A DNA stretch of 64,000 nt from Morinoia aosen (Eukaryota > Arthropoda > Malacostraca > Amphipoda > Talitridae). Each line of letters starts with the position of its first letter. Position 1 is the first letter of the stretch. Below are positions 35,790 to 48,300 of this stretch, in pieces. The notes under the pieces are model-generated. The model was not told where the DNA came from, ran no database searches, and saw only the letters and a list, made by a program, of their open reading frames with translations. A program made the translations under genes and the position numbers. The DNA lies in the NCBI GenBank assembly GCA_030386875.1, contig CM059567.1, forward strand, positions 52,312,020-52,376,019. The letters are read 5' to 3'.

Positions 35790-36025
35790 CACGAAACGCC
35801 TCTTGTTCCTTCCAGCCACTAACGCGCTGTCTCTGAAGGCTTCAATTGCCGTTGCCGTCTCAGCAGATCGTTTTGTACACAGCTACAAAGATATGTGAAT
35901 CTAACACACTGTCTCTGAAGACTTCAGTCTGCATTACCGTCTCAGCAAACACTTTGTACACGTCTACAAAGATATGAGATATGTCTTCAGCTTGCATTTC
36001 TCTCTCAGTTGATCGTTTTATACAC
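35790..36025 (-). repeat. Three-copy array including the gene 2 stop codon
   Basis: Read on the minus strand, the coding end gtgtgtataaaacgatcaac, TGA and following bases are repeated twice further downstream with divergence (gtgtacaaagtgtttgctga; gtgtacaaaacgatctgctg). The unit is about 90 bp. Confidence 0.7.
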
Positions 36026-36399
36026 ACCAACAATGATAAGCACGGTAACCATGGTGAGCACTAGCACCGTGATGAGTTTAGCAGCCCGGTTCATGCCGTT
36101 ATTCTCCTCACTGAACGGGTCCCGCGGCCTCGGCCGGTCCAGGGAGTTCTGCACGAGGTTGGGGAAAGCGAGGCGTTGGGTGAGGGTGAGACGAGGAGTG
36201 GCCTCGGGGATGAGGCCCGTCATCCCTGCAGAGTAGCTGCCCCTGTGGTATGGGGAAGCCGCGTGGCCGTAGTACTGCCAGCCGACCGTGTACTCGTTTT
36301 CATACTCCGGGTCGTACTCCATGCTGATGTAAGGGATGGGGGAGCGCGTCAGGGAGCGGAGACTTAGGAGTGAAGGACGTCTCGATTTATTCGACTCAC
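36005..36399 (-). CDS. Gene 2 last exon (Tyr-rich patch, membrane anchor, stop)
   Basis: The acceptor is attctctgcag at 36410-36400. It completes the Gly codon left by the previous exon and encodes E-S-N-K-S-R-R-P-S onward, through M-E-Y-D-P-E-Y, R-L-T-L-T-Q-R-L-A-F-P-N-L, to the terminal hydrophobic helix and TGA. It is clearly richer in GC than its surroundings. The end of the exon lies in a three-copy tandem array. Confidence 0.8.
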
Positions 36400-39300
36400 C
36401 TGCAGAGAATTAAATGAATTACAACTACTGTTTTCTGTAGTATTTAGTTTGTATTTAGTTTTGTAAGCTGCGGTTAAAATCACTGTTGAATGGGGTAAAG
36501 GTGTTTTTTCTCAGCCAAAGAAATACGAGGAGTAAAAAGTTGATCCCGGTAATTTCATAATTGGAACACAATAGTAACACAGAAATGTGAGCAGTTATTT
36601 TTCTAAAACTAACACTGCTTAATTAAAGTACACTAAAGAATAAAAATATTGAATTAAATACGCAAAATAATTCTGGTACCTTTGAAATATTAGCACACCA
36701 CACTCTGATGACAAACTTCTGAACGACAGGTAAAAATTTCATTTCTTGCGTGTTTATTAATTAATTCCCTATCACATTTCAAATGCAGGAACATCAGCCC
36801 TCTTACCAGGCACGGTGAGCCTGGCCTGACTGCCAGCTTTCTCGGTGGTCGAGTTGGAGCGCGCATGCCGGAAGATGCAGAGCGACCGGCTGGTCTGGAC
36901 GGGGGAGTGCCGTGACGCTGGCTCGCTCGACTTGAGTGTGACGGACGTGTCTTGTCTCTGTAGGATGGAGTCTCGGCGGGACTGGTACGTGTCTTGACGG
37001 TACAGGGAATGGTTTGATGAGATCCAAGACGGCGCTGGTGTGAGAGGGGCTTCGTTCAGAGAGAACACCGACTGCGAGGCTCCTTCGTCGTCCAGGTCAC
37101 TGATCATGCTGTCTGATCTCCATGAGTACTGGAAACGTTTCGAAGTAAATCAATAAAAGCACGTTACAGAACTTATATCCATAGCATACAGCACCCGCAA
37201 ATTAGTGGCTGAGTATGTTGCCAAATAGCCATTAGCTCTTTTTAGGAATATAGATCCTGAAATTTTTGCATTCCCCTAGCTTACCTCAGAAATATCGCTC
37301 TTGCCGTGTATGTTGCTAAATAGCAACTAGTTAACTAGTATATTCCTTCGATAGCGGCTAGCTCTATGTAGGAATATAGATCCTGAAACTATTGCATCCC
37401 CCTTGCTCACCTCAGAAATATCGCTCTTGTCGTCAGACGTGGACCGCATGGCTGGGTCGAAGCTTCCCTTCCTCCGCACCGGCCTGCTTCCGACCCCCAG
37501 ACTGTGTGAAGGGCGCAGGAGGCGCGGGTGAGGGGAGTTGGCAGATAAGATGCTGTTGGGGGAGAGGGTGGTCCCCACGCTGGGGGAGGGGGTCGAGGTG
37601 TCTGCACTTCCCCAGCTCGACTGCCAGTCCACACGGCCCTTCTCCTCCTTCTGTTCCCCGAGTGAAACGAGGGTTTGGTGTGGTACTCATTCGTGAATGA
37701 ATATGACAGTCTTTGATATTATATTCAGACGAGTGTAAGTACGACTAGTCTTTGGCTTCCATGGTTTGGTAAGTCTTTGATGTTATATTCATCCGAGTGT
37801 AAATATGACAAGTCTTTGGTTTCCAATGCTTGACACGTCTTTGATTTGATTTTTAGTCAAGTATAAATATGACAAATTTTTGTTTCCTAGGCTGGACAAG
37901 TTTTTATCTCGATGTTCATTAGAGTATATATGTAACTTTTATGTGATGCGTTTAACAAGTTAGACAAGTCTCTAATGTTACATTCATCTGAGTGTAAATA
38001 AGACGATCCTTCTTATTTCAGAGTTTAAGAAGTCTTTGATGGGAATTTTAGTCAAGTATCAATATGACAGACATTTTTTGTTTCCTAGGCGGGTCAAATC
38101 TTTCTTCCAATATTCATTCAAGAATAAATGTGCCTTTTTTCCCAGGTCTGACAAGTCGTCGATGAGATATTCATTCATGTAAAAAGTGTTTTCGCCTTTC
38201 TGTTTCTAAAGAAAGAATAGTTTTTGATGCTACATAAGTCGTGCAAAAATGTAAGAAGCCTTTCTGTTCTACTCATAAGAAAATTCATTTAGATAACATT
38301 CATCAGCGTGAAAAATTATCAAAACTTGTAACTGTTTTTTTGGTGGGAGGAGGGGGGAGGGGGGAAGGGGGGGAGGGGGGGATGTTCGTAGGTTTAGTAG
38401 GTTTTTAGGGTTTAGGTTTAGTAGGTTTTTCGTAACCGTTTATAAATTTTGCATTATTTCTCCATCCTTCAAACTGAATTCTGAATGAGAGTACACAATT
38501 GATAATGTGCAGAAACTACTCTGCATTCTTTCAGTTCGTTTTAATTTTAAATATTGTTGAATTTTGGTTAAATATTAATTCATGTAATCCCTTTTTTATT
38601 AATATCTCAGTTTTATAAATACTCTCTCATGGAGAAATTAATGTCTTGTAAAACACCATCTTTCTCTTTAATTGTATGAGGTAATATCATGCTGAACAAC
38701 ATCTTTTTCTATAATTGTAGGAAGTAATATCGTGATAAACCAGATCTTTTTCTCTAATTAAAGGAAGTAACATCGTGCTAAACAATATATTTCTCTCGAT
38801 TGCCGCTAATTTAAATAAAATATAACCTCATATGGAATCCCCCACTGTACTTCCCAAGCCCAGAACCCCCAACAAGAAGGTATAAGTCAGGGCAAACAAT
38901 TTTCTTACATCACATCTGACAATTGGTGGAACTCCGTAAGGATGGGAGAGCAACGATGTTTATGGTGTTCTTTATGTGCAACATGGCTGGTGGTAAAACT
39001 TCAATAAGGTTTCTGAGAAATTCATCACTGTTTGTAATTCTTGCTTGCTCGCTATATTTTCTACCTCAAAAGCGACGCAGAAAGAAGGCGACAAAGCAAT
39101 ACGTCACCAACGACGAAAAGAAATGTATCGTTGGTTCGATTGTCGATGAGTTATCGGAAATCGGGAAGTTGTGGTCATGAATGCTTGTATAATTTTCGCT
39201 TTTAACTAGAGGAGCATTTCTTTAAATTCTAAAATTTCCTGTTATGCGTTACCAAAATAAGACAAAAAACTCACCTTAGAGACAGTAGAGGGTTTTATTT

Positions 39301-42300
39301 CAGTACTTTCTTGATGCGCATATAAGTTAGTCAAAAGAAATAAATAATCAATGTGTTTGAAATTTTTTACAGTTGTGATTGGTATCAACCAAATTTAACG
39401 AATTTCTGAAACATTCTAAGGGGACACTGAGTTACGACAGAATTCGATAGTAGTAGACTAATTGATCAAATAAATTAAATTAACTAGATCATCACAAAAT
39501 TTGCTGGGAATTTCAAAGTCCACAAAAAATTTTTAGTGTCTTGCACCAATATATGAAATATTTAAGGACATTGGCTACTCTACGTTCGTAAAGCGTAAAC
39601 AAAAAAATTCTCAAGCGATAAAACTAAAACAACAGTTATTGTACAAACTCCAAAACAAGTCATGGTAAGGTTGAGCAATCGTTTATAGTGGGTTGAAGAA
39701 AAATATTATCCAAAGTGCATACTCTAAAACATATCGTGGCAGAGTTGAGCTATTGCTTATAGCGTACTTAAGGAAAACATAAGGAAACCAATGCGCAAAC
39801 CTCAAGACATATCGCACAAACCAAAGCACTAACTTCGAAACATAGCGTTGCCGAGTTGAGCTATCGCTTATATTGTTAGGGAAAAAGAAAGGGAACCAAT
39901 GCACATACTTTAAACATCGTTGAGCTATCGCTTATGTCGTTGGGACCAATGCACAAACTTTAAACATCGTTGAGCTATCGCTTATGTCGTTGGGACCAAT
40001 GCACAAACTTTAACACATCGTTGGGCTATCGCTTATATCGTTGGAACCAATGCACAAACTTTAACACATCGTTGGGTTATCGCTTATATCGTTGGAACCA
40101 ATGCACAAACTTTAACATATCGTTGGGCTATCGCTTATATCGTTAGAACCAATGCACAAAGTTTAACACATCGTTGGACTATCGCTTATATCGTTGGAAC
40201 CAATGTACAAACTTCAACACATCGTTGGACTATCGCTTATATCGTTGGAACCAATGTACAAACTTCAACACATCGTTGGGCTCTCGCTTATATCGTTGGA
40301 ACCAATGTACAAACTTCAACACATCGTTGGGCTCTCGCTTATATCGTTGGAACCAATGTACAAACTTCAACACATCGTTGGGCTCTCGCTTATATCGTTG
40401 GAACCAATGCACAAACTTCAACACATCGTTGGGCTCTCGCTTATATCGTTGGAACCAATGTACAAACTTCAACACATCGTTGGGCTCTCGCTTATATCGT
40501 TGGAACCAATGCACAAACTTCAACACATCGTTGGGCTCTCGCTTATATCGTTGGAACCAATGTACAAACTTCAACACATCGTTGGGCTCTCGCTTATATC
40601 GTTGGAACCAATGTACAAACTTCAACACATCGTTGGGCTCTCGCTTATATCGTTGGAACCAATGTACAAACTTCAACACATCGTTGGGCTCTCGCTTATA
40701 TCGTTGGAACCAATGCACAAACTTCAACACATCGTTGGGTTATCGCTTATATCGTTGGAACCAATGCACAAACTTCAAAACCTATCGTGGCTGATCTGGG
40801 CTATCGCTTTTATCGTATTTCCACTTGAGACAAAATCCTCAATTTGAGCAGCTTGCAGACCGACGACGCGAGGGGATGGAAAGAAAACAAGCTCCCTCGC
40901 TTACCTTGGCGGCATGCTCTGCTGAGGCTTCAGCATCGTCCATGACCGCATCCTGCCTGCCCAGCTCAGCTCTTCTGCTGCCCTGCAACACCGACTTCTC
41001 AGCTCTTACACTACTCGATTTAACAAGAAATGAATCGCTAATTGTTCTCAGGGCTAAGGGTTTTTACAAACTCAAGGCAAAGTTATTTTTAAAAACGAGG
41101 GAATCATTTATGTGATCAATGTCGGGGGATTTTTAGAATCAAGGCTAAGAGGTTTTAGAGTCAAGGTTTAAGTGATTTTCATAAATATGAGGCGTTTGCC
41201 AAATTTTGTTTAGTGTTTGATGTGATTACACTACGTGCGAAAAGTGCCTAATTTTGCCTTTGAATTGGTCTCGTTGGTTGAAATTTACATGCCATTTTCA
41301 ATAATCAAATTGGAAGCTAGATCGTTCGTGCTCAGAAATTATTTTTTTACACAATTTATTTTACATATTTTTTTGTTTGCATTCGATTACAAATTTTGTA
41401 CGCGTGGGTACTGCTCGTTACACAACAGTAGTACATAACACAGGCGTTAAAGTTTGCGAAGCTTTGAAGATAATTGTTTGTCTTCCAATGTGCGGTGCTC
41501 AGATAATTTTTGTCTTCCAATGTGCGGTGCTCAGATAATTTTTGTCTTCCAATATGCGGTGTTCAGCTAATTTTTTTGTTTGTCTTCCAATGTACGGTGC
41601 TCTGACAATTTTTGTCTTCCAATATGCGGTGTTCAGCTAATTTTTTTTGTTTGTCTTCCAGTATGCGGTGCTCAGATAATTTTTGTCTTCCAATATGCGG
41701 TGTTCAGTTAATTTTTTGTTGGTCTTCCAATGTGCGGTGCTCAGATAATTTTTTGTCTTCCAATATGCGGTGTTCAGATAATTTTTTCCTATATTCGGTC
41801 TTCAGATAATTTTTGTCTTCCAACATGCGGTGTTCAGCTAAAGCTTTAAAAGGTAAAAATCAATGACATATGTCCTAAGGCAGTACAAGCAATGTTGGAA
41901 AGATTCTATCAAAAGTCTTTGGATAATAGAATTAAATAGAATGGACAACGCACCAAAATAACTGAAAAACGATTCCGGATCAAGAATTACGGTTTCATTA
42001 AATGAATAAGAATGTAAGACTGTTGCTATCAAAGTCAAGTTTAGTGTTACAGACTGAAATGCTTCCTATGAAGCTTGGCATTTGAGTTTCTTTTCATAAG
42101 TTCATTCCTACAAAATTGCACACTGTCACGAAATTTCATTTCATATCAAATTTTATGAAAATTCCAAAAATTCATTCAAGCATCTTGTGTTATCAACGAA
42201 AAATGAACGCGAGGGAGCGTAAGGCAGCAGATTTCCCCTGGAACAATTTAAAAAAATTAGGAAATACAAAATAGAATAACATATTTATGTAAAAAAGGTA

Positions 42301-45300
42301 TCATGAACCGCTGAATTATCATTGTATCTATGATGTAAGCTCAAGGATGAAGTGTATTTAAAAGTTGTGAATTCTCTCTAAAATATACAGTGTATTTTAA
42401 CAGTTCTGAATTCTCTGTAAAATATACAGTGTATTCAACAGTTGTGAATTCTGTGTAAAATATATAGTGTATTTTAACAGTTGTGAATTCTCTGTAAAAT
42501 ATACAGTGTATTTAACAGTTGCGAATTCTCTCTAAAATATACAGTGTATATAACAGTTGTGAATTCTCCGTAAAATATACAGTGTATACAACAGTTGTGA
42601 ATTCTCTCTAAAATATACAGTGTATATAACAGTTGTGAATTCTCTGTAAAATATACAGTGTATACAACAGTTGTGAATTCTCTGTAAAATATACAGTGTA
42701 TATAACAGTTGTGAATTCTCCGTGAAATATACAGTGTATATAACAGTTGCGAATTCTCTGTAAAATATACAGTGTATATAACAGTCGTGAATTCTCGGTA
42801 AAATATACAGTGTATTTAACAGTTGCGAATTCTCTCTAAAATATACAGAAACTTACTTGTGCCCGCGTTTATTTGACAAGGGTTGAGCCAGCGGCAACAT
42901 GAGTAATTAGTTCATTTACACGTAGACTTAATTAATTCCTGCTTTGTGAGCCTGCTCAGCTTATTGGAGGCCCTGGGTAGCTGGCTCGTTTTGTAGGATA
43001 TCAAGGACGTTTGTTTGTTTACGAAGTAAACTAGAGATATGGGGATAGCCTCATCTAAATTACGTCCTATTTAAGACACCAGAGGATGCAATTTGCCAGC
43101 AATGATCAATGGCTCGTACTTTTCCTTTGCACTCACTTTCAACCAGCTCTTAATTTCGGAATTCACTGAAAGTAACTGAACTACCCAACCTATTTTTCTA
43201 AGGCTTAAAACCATATGAAAGCTATTGCCTATAACGTAGCTCACAGAACACCCAGCCTGGATGTACGCGTACGTTTCCTAAGGCTGTGAAGGCCGTTCAG
43301 AAGATGTCACAACACATGGGGGCATAAGTACGCTCCACCGAGGGCTCTTATTAGAATATAATGCCAGGAAATGAGGCAGGTTTTAGCGGCTCACAAACTA
43401 TTATCTTTGCCGAGTTGTAAAGAATTCTAATTAGAATTGGAATTCTTTGTCGATTATAATCGATAAAATGACTCTCGAACGCACGATACAGCACGTTTCA
43501 GTTAAAAATTTCCTTCCTCATCGGGAGTTTTTCGCTGTCAGAAATACGATGAAATGATCGAAGAGTTGGATAAATTTCTAAGAAAGCACAAGCAAACCTC
43601 GTGCTACCTCAAAACATTCAAGGGTGAAGCTTCTTGATGCCCTCGGCCGTACAGTTACGAGAAAAGCGCTCTGCTACTAAAAGGATTTATTCACTACGTA
43701 CGGAGCGAATATATTGATTTACGATTTATTAATTTGAATCATACGGAACTAGTTTCTGATTTATTAACGACTAATTTGCCGCTGATGAAGCTCGCCGTAG
43801 CTCCGTGGCAGAATTACAAGACAGCGTAGCACCGCATTTGTCAGTTTGCCGAGTTTTTTTTCCTTTTTCGTTCGATGTCAATAAGCAATGCATCATTAGC
43901 CGTTTTGATAGGGAAGTACAGTAGCCATAGTATTTTCGAGCTTATCGTTCTCATTAGTGTATCCAAACATGAGATCCATAATCTTCTGTTCCCTATTGCT
44001 CATGTACAAGTTTTTTAGCTGGCACGAGGAATTGATTCTTCAAAAGAGAATCCGTCGCCAAGTTAACATTCTCCTCCTAACAGGATAATTTTAGTTCAAA
44101 AGGATAATCTGTCTAAATTTACTAGCGTAAAAAATGACATTGGGCTAAAGTAGCGTACTTCTACTCTATAAGAGGATATGCTTTCAGACAAGCTTTGGAA
44201 CTAATCATAGCGTAGCACAACATCTTCCATACAAACAGTCTCGATAGCCAACTCCAATACTGACAGAACCTCAGAATAAATTAATAGGGTGCGGGAAAAA
44301 TGCTAAAATAGACATATATGTCTTAATAAATTAGTTCATGTTTCGGGCAGAGTCCTATAGCCACCTTCGCACGTCTGTGCGTACTTTAACATGTTCCTCA
44401 AAGTTTTTTTCAAAATAATTTTTTATGGAGATTTTCTATGCTATACAAATTCTGCCGTGGTCCGTTAAGCAAAAACCTTTAAAGAAGCACGATTTTTTAT
44501 TTTGGCTACTAGATTTTAGCGAGCTCACATTTTCTCGATTTTTACGCCTGTGTGGCCTTACAACATTGGCTTCAAGCTGGCACTTGGAAAGTAAGAGCAA
44601 ATTATTGTTAGCCGATGAAAATCTTAGTTTTACAACGAACCGAAATACATTTTTAAAAACATCCTTGTTTTGTATCTCGCAAAACCACGAAAAAAATATA
44701 ATGCATTGTGATTCAGTAACTTCTGTGGGACCACGATTCTTTTCCAAATATTAAGTTCTGACTTTAGTACCTCTTAGGAATAGGATCTTTCAGTGAATTT
44801 ATTTCATTTAAATGAATTCAAACCTACTGAACAAATTCACCACCGTCAAATTGAGACAGGAAATAAGTTCTTTATCCCATTGCATCATGATATAACTTTC
44901 AACACGAATGGAATTGCATTGGCCAACTTATCGGGTCTGTCCCCATCGTTTTACTGCAAATCGAGAGAACTGCCAATAAGGCTATCGGCTTCTGAATGTA
45001 TCACGCAGTGTACGAGCGACTTTTTATTCCTCTCGGTCACTAGTGGTAGCTGATGATATATAGTGAAGCTTTATCCCAGCTGCTGATTGGACACTTCACT
45101 CCTAAGTTACAGTGGCAGATGGTAGAGTTGCACGCGGTAAAGTAGCAGAGGGTAAAATGCTGGCAGCCAATAAAGTGTCTGACAGTAAAATGGCACGGGG
45201 TAAAGTGGTCGACAGGAAAGTGCGGACGGTTGAATGGCAGTAAGCGGACGGTAAAATGGCGGACGGTCACAAGGCAGACGGTAGAGTGGTAGACAGGAAA

Positions 45301-48300
45301 GTGCGGACGGTTGAACAGCTGTAGTTTGTGAAATGGCCATCGGTAATGCGGCGGATGGTTTAGTGCCAGACAGTAAAGTGGCATGTAGATAAGTAGGGGC
45401 ATGCGTATAAGGAAAATACCCATGATAAAACAATTTCACAAATATTTTAGGGTACTGATTTCTACCCTTGAAGTCCCTAACAAAAATCTGTACACAAATG
45501 GTATAATGAGAAAGGAACAACAAGAAGTTGTAAACGTTTTTTCAATATTTTAACTTCGGCCTGTCTGACCAGCAATCATATTACTTAATTATTCAAATAA
45601 GATTGTGCAGCATCGTACAATCAAGACACATGTAACTACCGCCTGGAAATGAGTAACACATTTTCATTGCTGGAGGTGAAGGAAAGATAAACTCAGCACA
45701 TGGCCTGTTTTGTGAGAAAATACACTCATCTCGACCCGAGTAAGGATGCAGCATCTCGAGCAACTCTCCAATGCCGTGCAATTAGCTCACCTTTATGCCC
45801 ATTGTTCCGACCTGTACATTGTGCTCATGCTTTTTGTTCCGACCTGTACATTGTGTTCATGCTTTTTATTCTGACCTGTAAATTGTGTTCATGCTTTTTG
45901 TTCTGACCTGTACATTGTGTTCATGCTTTTTATTCTGACCTGTACATTGTGTCCATGCTTTTTATTCTGACCTGTAAATTGTGTTCATGCTTTTTGTTCT
46001 GACCTGTACATTGTGTTCATGCTTTTTGTTCTGACCTGTAAATTGTGTCCATGCTTTTTGTTCCGACCTGTACATTGTGCTCATGCTTTTTGTTCTGACC
46101 TGTACATTGGGCTCATGCTCTTTGTTGTGACTTGTTCATTGTGCTCATGCTTTTTGTTTTTACCTGTACGTTGTATTCATGCTCATTGTTAGGACCTAAC
46201 GTTGAAGTCATGCTTTTGTCCTGACCTGTAAATTGTAGTTATATCCTTTGTTCTAACTTGAATATTGTAGTTATATCCTTTGTTCCAACCTGTAGGTTAT
46301 GGTTATGTCCGCTGTTCTGACCTGCACATTAAGGCGGTCCTGGTGGGTGAGCTTTGGGCGGGGGCTGAGCAGGTGGTTGTAGGACAGCGGCCAGGTGGGC
46401 TGCTTCCCCACAGGGCTTTTGACGCCTTCTGAACCTCCTGAAACATCCACCAGCTCAACATTCTATGTTATGGTTGCGACTTGTACATACAGAACAACCT
46501 TGATCATCCTACAATTCAACACTTTGCGTTACAGTGGCGACTTGCATCTTCAGGACCACCTGAAACATCCGCCAACTCAACACTTTGCGTTATAGCTGTG
46601 ACTCATATCTTCAGAACCGCCTGGAACGTCCTGCAAACATCATGCAACTCGACACTTTGCGTTATGGTTGTGACTTGTATTTCCTCCACCACCTGAATTA
46701 TCTTACAACTCAACATTTTGCGTTACAGTTGCGACTCGTATCTTGACCCTTTAAAGTCAGCATTTTTGTACTCGTTTTGCCGTCACCACAACCACCGTCA
46801 TTTGACTAGCACTGGCATCAGGGGGTCTCTGACATCAAAAGGAGGAAAGAACTGCCACTCGGCAGTGAGCTTCAAAGAAGATTTGAAGGAAGAAAATGAA
46901 GAAAAATACAGTGCATTATGGCTATTTTCAAAAATGAACCGTTAGGTCCACTGCGGCGTTAAAATATTAACCGGCAGATAGTGTGTAGAAATTTACACCC
47001 AAAACTTTGTTGGACTCGAAAATAAGATTGTAAGTTAGTTTAAGCTTTTCTAATCATAACAGAGATGTTCCAAAGAGAGGAACGTTAAACCTAAAACAAT
47101 GCCGTCATGGTTTCGACGCGAACCTTATATTTTATTTCATATGATGTAACTTTTAATGAATTATAAGTTGATGAAAATGATGTAAGGATTGCTTGGCAAG
47201 TTGAAGCCTTCCTTGATGTTGTTTTGCGATAGTTACATTAACCCAGACGCGATTTGTTCAAGTATTTGATATCTTACTTTTAAATAAATTTTATCTTAGT
47301 ACTAAATAAAAGTCAAGGGACTTTTAAATGACTGCATTATATTAAAAAAAATCTCCAAATATTTCTACTTAAACGCTCGTCTGCGGAATAGAGCACCATT
47401 GCATTTTTAGTAACCTAAAACATCAAGAGGATTTGTACACATGACGTTCACGATTTATGAAAGGTGCTTTAGTTACCCTCTCACGTCACAATTTTTGCAT
47501 TCCGAAACTCTCACGAGTTTTTAAAATTAAGCAAAGAATAACTTTTTATATCTTTAACTTGATTATCCAGTAACCTCATTTTTAAAATCACATGATCACT
47601 CAGGATTTTAGCAAAAAATTCAAGCTGAAATTTTCACGATTCATGTCAACTTCGGTGCTAGGCAGAGTCGAATATTTTGTCATGAATTTGAAGGAACTGT
47701 ATCGTAAAAGAGTTCATTAAGCCATAACTTAAAATAATTAGTAGCTGGCAAGAAGCAAAACACGAAAGAGTAAGGAAACGATTTAAGTCTAAATTGAAGT
47801 ACACACCAACTTAACTCATCGCATCAGTCTTGCAATTGGACAGTGATTGACATGCTGAATATTTGCCTTGCATTAATACAGGATTATATTTCACGTAAAT
47901 AGTTCACATGGAGAACAAAAATTACTATCAACAGGTAAGCACTGAGTTTCGAAAAGTTAGAAAGATGTTACAGAAAATAAATGATGTGAATTCAACATGC
48001 ATGTGAGAAAACTCGTTGAAACGAATTTAGATTTCAGCTCCTACATAATGATTGGAATTTAATTACTAACATACATAACATTGAAAATACGAAATAACAG
48101 AACTGAAAAAGAAGAATTCAGGTTTCACAACTGGTTTACAAACTCTGAGCCTATGAACAAAGCTCGATCGATCTAGGCCAACCTCATTTTGATATAGATG
48201 CTTTACTGAAGGTAAAAATCAGCTAACATGAAAAAAATCAGCACTAACTTTATCAACAGTTCGTGATATTCTTTGGATCAATCAAGATTTCCTGCCCAAA

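Noticed and set aside
38395-38430. Interstitial telomere
   Set aside because: Only a few imperfect TTTAGG/TTAGGG words; too short and irregular.
40174-40847. Repetitive proteins of up to 217 codons on both strands
   Set aside because: A 51-bp unit is a multiple of three, so any stop-free frame stays open. No start context, splice sites or non-repeat sequence support a protein.
45800-46320. CRISPR-like array of 32-bp units
   Set aside because: Units are directly adjacent without unique spacers, in a eukaryotic intron, and they match the adjoining splice donor.
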